Below are positions 1 to 13,508 of a stretch of DNA of 64,000 bases, one piece after another. This stretch comes from Panonychus citri (lineage: Eukaryota; Arthropoda; Arachnida; Trombidiformes; Tetranychidae). The position numbers and the translations under genes are program-made. The stretch lies in assembly GCF_014898815.1 (NCBI RefSeq), contig NW_026515521.1, positions 1-64,000 of the forward strand, written 5' to 3'. The notes beneath the pieces are model-generated. The model was not told where the DNA came from, made no database searches, and saw only the letters and a program-made list of their open reading frames with translations. Position 1 is the first letter of the stretch, and each line of letters opens with the position of its first letter.

Positions 1-3000
1 GCCTAAGGGAATGAAGATGATAGAGAGAGAAAGAGAGACAGAGACAGAGATAAATAAAGAGTGAAAAATGGAAACTCCAGATGCTAATGATGATGATGAG
101 AGAGAGAAATCAAGATGAGAAGGTGACCAGAAGTAGCTTCTCTTCCTGAGTGTAAGCAAGAGAGAAAAATTAGTTAACCTTGATTTTTGACTCTCAACTT
201 TTGTGTTTATCAACAACATCATCATCATCTTAATGATTATAATCAACAGAAGCAAAAAGAAAAAAAACTTCCAAAAAAAGTTCTAACCGGTTTCAGAACT
301 TTAATTGTAGAAAAGTGTGTTAGGTAAACTGACAAAAAAGTTGATGCTTTCCAAAGGTTTCCGATTATTTTTTATTCTCTTCTCTTTTTGATAAATCTTT
401 TTTTCTTCTTAAAACTGATACAATCAAAAAGTTAATCAGTAAGAATTAGAAAGAAGATGAAGCAAATCACTTGAGTTCAATTTGATGGAATTGCGTATCT
501 GTAAAGATTTTTCTCTCTCTCTCTCTCAATCAATCATCATGATCTTCATCATGCTCATCATAAGGATCATCTGGTCAAGGGTTAACCACGAAAGCGTGAA
601 AAGATTTTCCTGCTGATGATTTTTCTGTTAACTTCAGCTCTCTCTTCCTAAGGATTAACAGAACTTATTTCAAATGTTGAATTATAATTAATAGCTAATG
701 AAAAAAGGGTTTGGTTCCTAAGAGTGAGTTGTTGATGGATAATCATCAAGCTGAACTAATCAAATTATCAAGACTACTGATCATTTTTATCTTCATTACC
801 AGGATCTTTTTTTCAATTTAGTATCAAAAAAAGAGTAGAAAGATGATTAGGAAATGGATTGAATGTTCATTATCCGAAATGAACGAGAATCATGACACAG
901 AATTAGGATTGAGAGAGAGAAAGTTATCTGATCACCATGAAGATAACCCTTCATCTGAGATGTGTAATATATGCAATTAGTTGATGAATGAACAAAAGTT
1001 TCTGATGATCAGATGATAACTTAAGATGAAAAAGAGAGAGATTTATCAACATGATGGACATGGATGAACAAGGAAGTATTGAGCTTAATTTGATAGAAAA
1101 AAAAGTTCTGAAAGAGGAGATCATGAATCGGTAACCATTTACATTATTTTCATCCTTGTCAACAATCAAACTTATCATTGTAATTTCATTGATGTTATCA
1201 TCAAATATCATCAACATCACTATTATTTTTATTATAATGAAAAGCATGTAAAAAAACAGATTCTTGATTGTTGAAAGGCCAATTTCATGGTTCATGATGG
1301 GTAAGTCAGTAAGTAAGTTAGTTCAATTCATAAGAGTGAATTATAATACAAACATATAAATGATTATTATTATGAATATAATTGTAATTGTCATCAGATT
1401 AATAAAAAACAAGTTCAATTGATGATAACATAATGAAAGATTAAGATTTTTTCAATGAAAGATTCATTTTGTTTCTGCTTCTCAATTTGATTTTTTTTCT
1501 TAATCACTCAATGCGAAGCTTTGTTTTCAATTGTGATTGAAAAAAGGAAGGTTACAATCAAGATAGTTTGGTTATGGTTAAATTAAGATAATAATAATTA
1601 TCATGACGATAATAATTAATGTCTGGTGTAAATTGAATATCTTGTAATAATTGAGTAATATAATCATTACAACAATAACAATCAATGGGTTAAAAAAATT
1701 AAGAATCAAAATGTTGCATTAAAATGATTGGGTAAATCATGATCATCATAATGATAACTGGCAATTAATCAATTGAATTAATCTTTCAACTAATCAATCT
1801 AAACATCAAATTAATTAAGATTCCAAGTGAATGATTTTTAATGTTGATATAATATCTAAGTTGTAGTAGTTGATGTACTGAATGAAATGAAAACCGTGCA
1901 AGTTACAAATGAGTGGGAGAGATGGTGATGATAGAGAGGATAAAAGAGGGAGAGAGTGAGTGAGTGAGTGAGAGAGAGGAAGAGGAGGGTGGGAAGTATG
2001 GGTTTTCTTGCATAATACAATGAGAACTGAACAGAAAAGAGATAATAAAATCATGATTGTCAGGTAAGAGTTGTAATGATTAGGGTTTACCTTAAAACTA
2101 ACGATTATTGTTGTAAAAATGTTTTCCAAAATGAATGAAAAATCTGATCATTTGAATGACCTACCTAAATTGTTACCTCTCTCTCTCTCATAACAATGAG
2201 AGTAATAATATAATCAAGAACAACAATTAGATGGAAAATATGAAATTTTCACTTAGTTAATTGTTATTGTTGATTATGAAATGAAAAAAATTGTTCATAA
2301 TCATTTTTAATCATCATCATCATTCAAAAACAGAGGAAGGAAAAAGATTCTGAGAAATTAATTGATGAGAACCACCACCCAACAACAATTAATCTCATGA
2401 TTTAATTGATTAATGATTTATCTTGATTATGACAGTAGATAAATTTATCCTAAATTGGTAATGTTAATTGGAAATCGGTTTTTGTTCATTGATTGTTGAA
2501 AATTAAGATTAAACTTGTAATAGTAACTGATTAGCGGTTAAGGAAAAGAAAAATGATTTCATTTGATAATAAAGCAATTAAGACACTTAATTTCAAATAT
2601 ATACAATTAAACTGCTACTGATATGGATAAGGATACAAACTCTTAACAAGTGACAGGTTAAAGTTGAAGTAACAAATGAAACTGAATTAAATCAGATAAT
2701 GAGATGTTTTCTTATTGATTCTGATTGGTTTGTAATTGAATCTTGTTTTCTGATCGCAATGGGATTAGAATTGAAATTTGATATACTTGATGTTCATGGT
2801 TTATGAGGGATATTGCAAGTATCAAAAATAGATGATAGAATTCAGAAAAATGGTAAAGTAATTCAAGAATGATGGTGAGAAGTGGGTGGGGTGGGGGTGG
2901 TGTAAGAATCATGACAAATAGTAATCAGATATATATAAATATAAATTCAAGCTTTAGAGTGAAGATGTAAAAATGTCATGATGATGATGATGATAAAAAG

Positions 3001-3109
3001 AGGTGAACAGGGCGAGGTGTTTATATTGAGCGGATGTTAATTGTGATTATTAAATAATTGGTAGAGATTCAGGTAAATGGAATGATAATTTTTGTTTTGT
3101 TTTTCTTAC
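1..3109. other. non-coding stretch, probable trio intron
   Basis: No convincing coding region on either strand. The open frames here are low-complexity readings of GA/CT runs (for example near 1920-1990 and 2885-2900) with no domain or plausible splice context. The trio exon at 3110-3454 ends in a good donor (GTAAG at 3109-3105 on the minus strand). The next trio exons, which should carry more spectrin repeats and the DH/PH modules, therefore lie beyond position 1, and this stretch is most simply intron sequence. The intron role is an inference. Confidence 0.5.
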
Positions 3110-5260
3110 CTCAATTGCTACTTGAAAATGTTCATGTTCAGTTCTGAGATTTTCAGCTTCCGTAAGTGACTGAGGTATCGTGAAAGAGGCTGATAACATT
3201 GATTCAGCGTTTTTTATCCAGCTAAGTACTTGTTTCGCTTCTGATTCAAATTGGCAAAGGTGAACACGCTGTTCGAGATGACCTCGAGTTGTTTCAGCGA
3301 CATCTTCAATGTCCATCTCTTTATCTCTCAGCAATTCTAAAAGTAATTGGGTTATTTGTAATGCGGTGATACGACGAGAATTTTGAGTTGATGGAACTAA
3401 ATCAAAACCGCAATCGGCAAGAATCATTATTGAAGAGGAACATGATTCAAAAACCTGATAGAACAAATAGAAAAAGAACAAAAAAAAAAGATTTATAATT
3501 AAAAAGAAAAGAAAAAATAAATTAATAGAACGTTAATTTGATATGTTGTTGTTGTTGTTGTCTCAATGTTAAACTTGAGTGGATCAGAAAAACTGGTTGA
3601 CAGTTGAATGTTTCCAAAGTTAATTAATCAATTAGTTGATTGTGAATTAAAGATTTACCTGGATTAGATTTTCTCCTCTACTAAATGCATCATAACATAG
3701 CCTTTGAACTCGACTGAATAGATCATTATGTTCTTGGAGAGCACGTTCGGCACAATGAAGATCCTCGAAAAGAATATCAGCTGAGTATTTTCTTCGAACT
3801 TCCTCTTTGTAAATTTGTATCTCATTAATTACATTGGCTACATCCTTTTCGAATAATCTTAATTGTAGACACAATTCCATCTTAAATTTCCTATTATTCC
3901 ACAATTCTTCAATTGTATTGGCCATACGTTTAAAATTTTCTAATGAAGTTTCAATTGCTTGGATAGATGATTTAAGAGAAGAAGGTGAATTCTGACAATT
4001 TGAAGAAGATGATGAATTGGATGAGCTTCCTTCATAAGCTGAATCTCCATCACTTGCTGGAGAATTGAGTAGAACTCGTAACTCTTGTAAAAGTGTTTCT
4101 CCTTCATTGATGGCGGGTAAAACTGTGGCCACCACAATGTCACGTTGCTCTAAAATTTGGTCTAAATTACTTTCACAGGCTTCGATGGTTTTTGGTGCTT
4201 CGATTGGTTTATCTGTTGCTCGATAATAATTTTGCAATTCCTCAAAGTAAAGGTTGAGATCTTTTTCTTTCTCAAAAAATCGTATTCCAAGTTCTAAATG
4301 TCGTCGACGTCTTTCAATTCGCTGTTTAAATCTTTCTGAATGTTCAACCATCTCTTCACGTATTCGATAGATTTCATCACGATCACATTCACCGGTTCGA
4401 GCAAATTCAACGGCAGCTCTTCTCAATTTTTCCACATTATTATAAGTATTTTGAGCATAATTTTCCAATTGTTGGTGATTCTTTTGTAATTCTTGAGCTG
4501 TTTCCAAATTTTTACCAATACCAAAATTTTTGGTCAACATACTCTCACCACAAGTACTAATCCAATCCATTACTTGTCGCACATCATCATTAAAAAGTGC
4601 CAAAGAGAAACGAAGGTGTAACCTTTGACGTTTAGACTCTAAAAGAGATTCTATTCGACGATAATGTGAGGTGATACGATGAGTTACTGCGAGAATATGT
4701 TTAGTTGCCTCATTGTAATCAGCTTTCGGATTTCTAAGTCTACTGGATGATGAAGGAGGTGATGGGGTTGATGTAGATGAAGATGAAGATGAAGATGAAA
4801 TAAAATTGTTATCCGTTGCTGCTGTTGTTGTTGATGAAGATGATGAAGGATTAAATTTACATTGATAGCAGAAACTAATGAAATGGTTAAGTTGATAACA
4901 TAGTTTATTACTACTGGTGATCACATCATTATATGCTCGGTTAATTGCATCAAGCAGTTTCTTTGATTGATGAACTTTTTCCTCCAATTCCCTAAGTTCA
5001 TTTGGTATAAAACAAGGACCTTCACATTGTCGAGACCAAGTTTCACCATTTCTAAAATAATGTTCAGCGTGTTGATAAAAGGTAGCAGTTAAATTGAGTA
5101 TGGTGGTTCGCTCTTCCCAACTGGTGGTAAAATCAGAGGCTAATCTACTCAATTGAGCGGTCATGGAGGCGATCTTATCCTGAGCATAAGCTCCATTCTC
5201 GATGAGACGAGCTCCCACTTGCTCTAAATCACGAGTATCATTTACCTTTTCCATTTGCAT
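3110..5260 (-). CDS. trio: Trio/Kalirin RhoGEF homologue, spectrin-repeat exons (partial)
   Basis: Two minus-strand exons are seen: about 5230 (or the ATG at 5260) down to 3659, and 3454 down to 3110. They join in phase 0 (donor CAG|GTAAAT at 3658, acceptor TATCAG before 3454). The protein is almost all helical spectrin repeat and resembles Trio/Kalirin repeats through motifs such as RLIENGAYA, EERTTIL, TGECDRDEIY and KQVLSWIKNAESML. Trio proteins activate Rac/Rho by GDP-GTP exchange in axon guidance and cytoskeletal control. The spectrin repeats are a scaffold; the catalytic DH-PH modules are not in the window. Ser-rich low-complexity inserts lie near 4750-4850 and 3970-4040. The start is uncertain: MQMEK at 5260 has no matching family sequence, and an acceptor (ATTTAG or TTTAGAG) lies just before the region of homology, so 5260 may not be a true start. 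The CRAL-TRIO-coding exons expected upstream were not found. Confidence 0.82.
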
Positions 5261-7898
5261 GTTGATGGATCACAAATCTTTTTCTTTGGGTGGTTTAGTA
5301 GTACTGTTGATGGTGATGATGGTAATGGTAGTGGTTGTGGTAGTTGTATTGGTAGAATACCAAAAAAATATATTAGCCAGAGAGCAGAAGATGATAATTG
5401 TAATGGCATAACAACATTAACATAATAACTGGCACCATTGGTGATTATTCAACTTCTAGGATGAGTCTAGAATCATTCTTGACATGGACAAGTAGGTGTA
5501 TATGGTTGATTAAGTGATGAAAATTTAATTTATTCCTTTGTCTCAATTTACTGGCAAATGTATCAATTATTAATTGTTCTGCAGTTAACTAGAAATTGAA
5601 ATGAGAAGAAGAGAAAAATAGAAAGTTAAATTAGTGTATTAATAAAAGAAAAATATTATCCATTCATCTTAAGATTGGGGGAAATGTTGTTTCTTGCTCA
5701 ACACAATCGAAAGACAAAAATCAATGTAAATAAGGGAGTCAATTGAGACCAGAAGAGAATCATAATCTGTTCACCTAAATCTTGACAAAACCAAAAAAGA
5801 AGAAAAAAAACAAACCTAATCCATCTGAAAAAAAAAGAGAAGAGCAAAAAATAGATGTAACCGTATATACGAACACAATAGAATAGTAACCAAACCTATG
5901 TAATAACAATGGCTGAAGATGAGGAAAAAAAGTCCATTCAAAATTAGGCGAGAAGAAAATTTCGATTATATAAACAATTTGATTGAAATAAGGAAGTGGA
6001 AGAAAATGGACCAATTATAATCTGACCAGTTAATGATGATACAGTTGAGAGATTAAACAATCAAAAGAGAGAAGAATAGTAATCACATATAATGGAATAA
6101 GAATTTTATTTTTCTCTTACCTTTTTTTTTTGCCTCAACAAGAAATTCTAAATGAGAAGAAGATGAAGAAAATGAAGTAAAGATGATCAATAGGAAATCT
6201 CAGGTTAACCAGTAATTTAATCCAATGGTTTGCTCACTTTTCGCGTGTTTAATTAAAAACATTTAAAATGTTTAATTAATTATAAATGAGAAACAACAAA
6301 CAAACTAACGATCAGAATTGAAATCCTGTCAAAGATGAAATGATTTTCCCAAAAAGAAAAATAAATTTTTCGCAGAACAAGTTGAACAAAAGTTCCAATA
6401 GATGTCACCACTTTTTCGATTACCGCGCCTTCGATTTAATTTGAATTTCTATCAATAATTTTTCCATTTGAAGATTTTTAATTGTTTACAATTTTGTTAA
6501 TTTCTTTTCTTTGATTGTGTCTTAATTTGGTTTTTATCTTAACTTCGATTGATTGATTAATTTTATCGGATTACTTGTTGTAGTTTAGTTTCCATGTTTA
6601 AATTGGTACTCGTCATACTAAACAAGTTTGATTGGTGAAAGTGAAAACAATGACAACATTTAATTCAACAACAGTTTAACATTATCCTTGTAACAATTAG
6701 ATCATTTTGTTTATCACATTGGAAACCAAAGGTAATCAATTAATTGTAACCAGCAGATTGATAAATGTTACCTTAATTGTTAACAACAAGTTAAATGGTT
6801 AAGTGAAATGAGAAAGTTAATCAAATACATTGATTACAACTATCAAAGTAAAACTAAAATTAGACAACAATTTGATTAACAATATCTATTGAAAGTTCAA
6901 TGGGATCAATCAATTGATTCATGTAATTAAATTGTTGCCATGTGGAAGAAAACAATTTAATCTTAAATTGTTGAAGAAAAAAACTTCATTTTCTATTCTC
7001 AAGGTTTAAATCAAGTTTACTTTTCGTCTTGATCATCATCATTATCATCTCTCTCTCTCTCTCTCTTTCTCCCTTAATTTTCATTCTATTTCTTTTTGAT
7101 TGTCATTTGGTTTAAATTAACAATTTACACTCAGCTAATTGTTAATGATCACAATCAAGTCAAGAAAAAAAAAGAGTAAAACTGATCAACGAACACAAAT
7201 TTAACTTAACCATTTAGATGTGAACAGTTACCATTTAAGTGACAACTCTTGTTATTTGCTGTCAAATTTAACAACAATCAAAGTGTTTGGATTAACAATT
7301 AACTCAATTTGGGGGATTAAATTTTCAAAGTGATAACCTTGTTGAAAATTTTTCTCCCTCTCTCATCATCTCTTCCATCTTCACATCTATCATCTTCTTC
7401 CAGAGGTTAAACCCTCCGGTGAAAAGCTCTACAAAAAAAAAAATTTCTCTTTCTCTTTTTATAGATTCTAATGTTTATTTTTTTTTCTCTCTTCAGTGTT
7501 GACTGTTGGCTTAATGTTCACCATTGAAATTAATTTCATTCGTTTCCTGATTATTTGGTGATTAACTGTTTATAAATTATCAGAATCTTCCATCTTTATC
7601 TTCATTCTCTCATTTTAATTCATCTCACTTTCTCTCTCTGTGTCGCTCATTCATTTTTTTCTCATCTTCTGTTTGCTCAACAATTTCTCTTGTTTATGTT
7701 TTTAATTTTCTATTTTGTTTCTTTGGTTAATTTATTGATTGTTCGGTTTGTCTAATTGATTATTTAATCTTCTCCCCATCATTTATCCTTTTCTAATTAT
7801 TTTTCTATTCTCTTTAATCTCATATTCTTTTCTTTTTTCATCTCTATTTCTCCATCAACAGGCAACTAAACACCCAAATCTCTCATTTCTGATTTACC
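5261..7898. other. intergenic or regulatory spacer between trio and ACAP
   Basis: The spacer separates two divergently oriented genes. No ORF resembles a protein. It contains a CT run near 7050-7070 and pyrimidine-rich sequence (about 7340-7860) leading into the ACAP start, which probably includes ACAP promoter and 5' UTR. A minus-strand GTAAG donor at 6120-6116 could end a 5' non-coding exon of trio, but nothing confirms this. Confidence 0.4.
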
Positions 7899-10800
7899 AT
7901 GAAATCCATTGTTACTCTCGATGAATGTCTCAAAGATTCACCTAATTTCAGGTAAGAATTAATCAGATCAATACAATCTACCTTGATATTAATTGTCTTA
8001 CCATGTTAATTGTAGATCAACGCTAAGCAAAAATGAAGATGATATCCGAAAATTGGAGGATAAGCTTGTAAAGGTGAGATTTTTTCTCTTGTCTTTTTGT
8101 TTCTCACATTTTCTCATCTTGTTTATTTTCATGATCTCCTGATTTTATTCATGTATCATGATAATTTATCTCATCCAATTGAAACCATATTTGTTGATCT
8201 TTTAATTAATCTTCCCTCTGTTTCTTTATCTTCCCTTTTTCTATCATCTTTCCCTGTTTAGGTCATCAAGTTGTGTCATGATATGATAGATTCGGCTGAT
8301 TCATTCAAACGATCCAAAGGGTAGATAAACAATTACAATATCTTTCTAAATACAATCAAGATAATTACAATCATGGGATGACCATTGAATCTTATAAACT
8401 CAGACGATTATATCACCAAGAATCATTTTATCTAATTGGAAACATAATTTCCATCACCATTATCAACATCCTGTGTTCATTTGTGTCTCTCTCTCCCTCT
8501 CTCCTTAACAACAATAGTTTTCTGCTTAATTGTTGTGTATTACCATCACCTTCAGGATTGATGAGACATCCAGAATTTTGACTTTCTCAACACTTTTCAT
8601 TTCTCTTAGTTGCTAACTCGATGACTAATTTAGTTAACAATCAAGAATCAGGGGCTCATTCATTGATTGTTTCAGTTAATTTCCTTTCTACAATCTCTCT
8701 CCCTGATTTCCCTTTTTGCTTATATCCATCCGGTTACTTTGTTGTTGAACATTTTGATTTATTTTTTTTCTCTTTTTATTTTCTACAACAAATTCTCATT
8801 AATATGATTTCTTTTTTCTACTCAATTGTTTCTTAGCGCTTTCATAAATGGTATTTTTGACCTGACGTTACATTTTAAGGAGGACTTGCCCGTTTTTAAC
8901 ACTCTGACTGAGATCAATGATACCATGAAAAAATTACTTCATTACCAAAGTATACTAGTCGAGCAAATGGATCGAGCTGTATCTAAAAAACTATCCGAAT
9001 TTGTTGATAGAAAGATAAACGAATGTAAAAAGACTAAACGTCATTTTGATAAAATCTCCGAATCTTATGATGAAGCTTTGATCAAAAACTCGCAAACACC
9101 CAAAAGTAAACCAGCCGAATGTGAAGATGTTCGTAACCTTTTAACGGCAACTCGTGGTTGCTTTCAGCACACTGCACTTGATTATATACGACAAATAAGC
9201 TGCCTTCAATCACAGAAACGTTATGAAGTCCTCGATTCGGTTAGTAATTATTTTAAATGGGGAAAACGTGCTGGGAATTTACGTGACCTCATCTCCCAGA
9301 ACTTATTTACATCTTTTCCCATCTTTTTTTTTCGTAAATTATCATTATAATCATTTGTCATCTATTTTTTTTCTTCTTTCTCTCTATCGTTAGTTAATTC
9401 TATTGGTTCAAGCCTGTGGAACATATTTTCAACAAGGTGCTGACCTACTCAAAGATTTCGATGTCAAAAGCGTTGTCACTTCGGTAAGAATTATATTCTG
9501 TTCTCATTTCCAACATGATTGTGTAATTAGATCGATTCTTTTACCCTTGATGAACAAAATTAAGATTCTTAATCTGTCACAATTGATTGAATAGATTCCA
9601 TTTATAATTAGAATTATCGAATTTTCATTTCGCTCTCTAAATCTTTCCAATCGAAACTTTATTCTTTCTCCTCTTTTTTTTGGCTTTTAGATTGAAAAGA
9701 TGAAGGAAGAAACTCACACACTACAAAGAGAATTGGAACAAAATCATTCGATTGTAAACAAAATGGATTTAACTGCAACTCTTTCTGATGGAGATTCACT
9801 AATTAGATCTCAGGGTTACCTTTTTAAGAGGACAACCAATGCTTTCAAAACATGGAATCGTCGATGGTTCATTATCGAAGACAATAAGTTAAAATATAAG
9901 AAGAAAAGTGAGAAAGAATATTCAACAATGGAGGAAGATCTTCGTCTATGTAATGTTAAGCCAGTAATCGACAGTGAACGACGTTTTTGCTTCGAAATAG
10001 TTTCACCTACAAGGTTAGAGAATTGTCAAGATCAACTTTCATTTTAATTACATTTTTAACTTTGTCAGCATTTGAAAGATTTTCCAGTTACCTTGTAATT
10101 TACATTATGAATATGCAAATTTCTTAATAAGTTGGCTGATGAATTTGAACATATCATATTTTGCATCTCGTTCTAATATTTTTTTTTCACTTTACTGTTT
10201 CTTTCAGATATCATATTTTACAAGCTGATTCAGAGGAAGCATGTAGACATTGGGTTGCCTCCCTTCAGGCTGGAATTGACGCTGCTTACAATGGCCACTG
10301 TATCGGTGATAATTTTGAAACGAGCGATTCAATTGATTCAAGTGATACCAGTTTAAGTTCAAATTCATTACGATCAGCAGGAAATTTATCTCAAAGTACT
10401 TCAGGAGGTGGTCCACCTAAACCTCCTCGAGTCCATCCAATTATCACTGGTCTTCCCGGTAATGAGTTTTGTGCCGATTGTCAATCAAATGATCCCAAAT
10501 GGGCATCAATTAATTTAGGTATCACCCTGTGTATTGAGTGTTCGGGTGTACATCGATCTCTTGGTGTTCATATATCCAAAGTTAAATCATTAATTTTAGA
10601 TGCATGGGACTCGGAGCAAATTAAGTTAATGTTAGCCTTGGGTAATACGGTGGTTAACTCGTTCTATGAGGAAAAAGTTGATGAAACTATTGCCGTTAGA
10701 CCAAATTCCTCATCTAATCCAAGTGAACGTGAACTTTGGATTAAAGCCAAATATGTGAAGAAAGATTTTGTTCTTAAATCTCTTGAATCTAAAGATAAAC

Positions 10801-11948
10801 ACTCAACTCTTACATCAAACGATTTCACCAATAATTTGAGCGAAAATTGTGAAAATAATACTAATATTGGATCATTTGATAATCGTCTTTCCATTGAATA
10901 TGATGAATTGAATCAATTATATGCTGTGATTAAAGAGGCAGAAGAAGAGTTAACTCATGCTGCTGGAATCGATGGTAATTCAGTGTCCATGGCGTCCAAT
11001 TTATCACTTCAATACAAAAACTATTTCAACCTGATGCTTTACTCTGCAGCCAAAGATGCAAATGCTCAATTAATGTGTAAAGCAATTTGTAAAGGAGCCC
11101 AAGTTAATTGGTCTAATTATGATGATGAAGGGATGACACCTCTTCATCAATTAGTCTTAACTGGTTCAGTTCCCTGTTGTGAATACCTTTTACTCAATGG
11201 AGCCAAATGTAACAGTCAAGATTCATTAGGGCGATCTCCTCTTCACCTTGCAACCGAGAAAAGTGATACTGGGTTAGTAATTAATTTAATTAGTTGTCTG
11301 ATTGTTTCTAATTCTTAATTTTTTCTCTCTATCTTCAGTATTGTTTGTCTTTTATTAAAACGTGGAGCTGATCAAACGTTAATTGATCAGGAAGGTCGAG
11401 ATGCTTTATCCATTGCAGTTAATAATGCGAATGCTGATATTGTTACATTGTAAGTAGCAATTAACAATCAAGTTTAATTTTATTTATTCAATTTATTCAT
11501 CATCATCATCATCAACATCATTCACTTGACAATTTAATCAATTCAAGTTTTGTTGTTGTAACTCAATTAACGCCTCAATTGAATTTGTTAATCATTGTGT
11601 GTAAGGCCATCCCAGCATAATAACAATTAACTGATTACACCCTGAATGATTGTTGATCTTGTCAATTAAAACTATCACAAGGATTGAGCATTAACTGTAA
11701 ACTAAAACAGTGACTATCATTGATTTTTTGCCAAATTACGATCAAATTGATTCTTTAATTGTAACTTTTATTTACTAATTGTTTATTTTTTTCTCATTTC
11801 TAATAGATTACGATTAGCTAAATTAAATGAAGAGATGAGGAATGATGAATACAGTCCGGCAAGTGAGGACATTTTCAATGAAGTGGTTCGAGATTTTTCC
11901 CATAAAGCATCAAATGATTACGAGAAACTTAAACGACCTAATGATTGA
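7899..11948 (+). CDS. ACAP: ACAP-type Arf GTPase-activating protein (BAR-PH-ArfGAP-ankyrin)
   Basis: Nine exons fit without a frameshift: 7899-7951, 8016-8073, 8262-8320, 8837-9239, 9394-9483, 9691-10013, 10208-11272, 11339-11449 and 11807-11948. They total 2304 nt (767 aa), and every junction is GT-AG. The N-terminal part (to about residue 260) is a BAR coiled-coil domain. A PH domain follows in exons 6-7 (SQGYLFKRTTNAFKTWNRRW). The ArfGAP zinc finger is C-x2-C-x16-C-x2-C (FCADC to CIEC, near 10467-10535), followed by the family-typical SGVHRSLGVHISKVKSL, which carries the catalytic arginine. Ankyrin repeats are at the C terminus (DDEGMTPLHQLVLTG). The family stimulates GTP hydrolysis on Arf6/Arf1 at curved endosomal membranes (Drosophila orthologue CenB1A). 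Exon 4 must end at 9239 (GTTAGT donor) for the BAR helix to continue as in relatives. Length is normal for the family. Confidence 0.93.
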
Positions 11949-11991
11949 TTAACGTCCATTAATTAACGATTAATCGATTTCCAGTTTGATC

Positions 11992-11997
11992 AATAAA
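11992..11997 (+). promoter_or_regulatory. poly(A) signal of ACAP
   Basis: An AATAAA hexamer starts 44 bases after the ACAP stop codon. It is the first canonical signal on the strand, and the following AT-rich sequence to 13508 has no gene. Confidence 0.6.
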
Positions 11998-13508
11998 CCT
12001 TTTCTTTTGGCGGAATGGAATTGATTAACTGTGTAAATAGTTAATTACAAGAATCAACTTCAAGACACGTTTTAATCAAAAACAAAGGAATCTTAAAATC
12101 TTCACAATCAATTAACTGTGATCAATATTTTTTTAAATCAACTATAATCATATCTCATCTATTGAACCAGATCAATCTACTTTTATTATTATATACACTC
12201 ATCATCTCATTGGTAGAACATAATTAATATCCTAACAATTAAGTCTCTACTAATTGTTAACACTCACCTGACTTAACCTCTCACCTCAACAAGTTACCTG
12301 ATGTTTACCTTTTCCGGAATCTAATTTAGATCTGCCTTAGAAAAAGAGACAAATGAAACACAAATGAAATTAACTAATTGCCTTAATCATTTGTTTCTAG
12401 GAATTAATAGATCTACACCTCAACTAATCAATCAATCAATTAATCGAGGTAGAGAGCGAGAGAGGAGATAATTATTTGGTTCTAATTGAATCAGATTTTA
12501 TAAATATAAAACATACTCATTGCAAAAAGTTAATTACAAGAATCAAGTATTAGATTAACGTTTTTAATGGTTAACCTCATCTAATTGACATGGAAAAATC
12601 AAATGAACCAAATCAAATCAACAATTACTTGCCTTTTCTCATCTAATTGTTAATCACTGGACATGATTAACCAACTCCTAAACCCGAATCCAAACCCAAA
12701 TCCTTGATCCTTTTTTAATTAATTAATATTTTTGATCTGTTTGACTTTGATTTTTGTTTCTAAATTCAACAATCAACCCATAATTGTGTAAAAAATCAAT
12801 CACCTTTTTAATTAACTGTAATTTTTTATACTAAACAAGAATATATTTAATCTAATTATCCCTGTTTGTAATTTTATCACTAGAAATGTATTATTATTTT
12901 TTAATTGCAAATATATTAATAGATTTATAAAGCTGAAAATACATGCTGAGAAATCACAATTAGTTTAATTGTTGGTACAAAATTAATTTTCTAGGGATTA
13001 AATTATTTTCAAGGTTTTTCTTTGGAAAAATCAAAAAAAAACTTCAATTCAAATTACAATGATTTGAATGTTTGAATGATTAATTTTGATCGTCATCAAA
13101 GTGATTATGATGAAATTATCAAACAGGTAAGCATAACAATTAATTACCATCGTCAAGATCATCAATCATTTGCAAACATTGTTAACCTTACGTAGGTTTA
13201 AATAAACTACATTGTTTGCAGATTAACAATCAAATTGAAGGTTTTAATTGGTCACAGTTACATTGTGAACAATTAACTTTTTTCCCCAAAGGTAAGAGAC
13301 TAATTTGTCAACATAGACGAATTTGTATCTAAATTATTTCCAGGAATTCATTTTGACTCATGTTCATCAGAAAACATGATTAGGAAACTTGAGTCTGATT
13401 TTTTTTATTCCTTAATTGTAGAGATTGAATTGTTTGTAACAGTTAACAAGTATTACGATTGTTAAGTTGATTGTAAATATTGACTATTTGTGACTTGGAA
13501 TTGGAATT
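11998..13508. other. intergenic, no gene seen
   Basis: AT-rich sequence rich in short TTAATT/AATTAA words, which are common throughout the intergenic DNA of this window. No coding pattern, RNA gene or terminal-repeat element was recognised. The last few hundred bases presumably hold the promoter of the sushi-domain gene. Confidence 0.5.

Noticed and set aside
951..2912. Several short minus-strand ORFs in the first 3 kb
   Set aside because: Low-complexity, rich in Leu/Ser/Ile/His from CT- and TTA-rich sequence, with no domain or splice partner.
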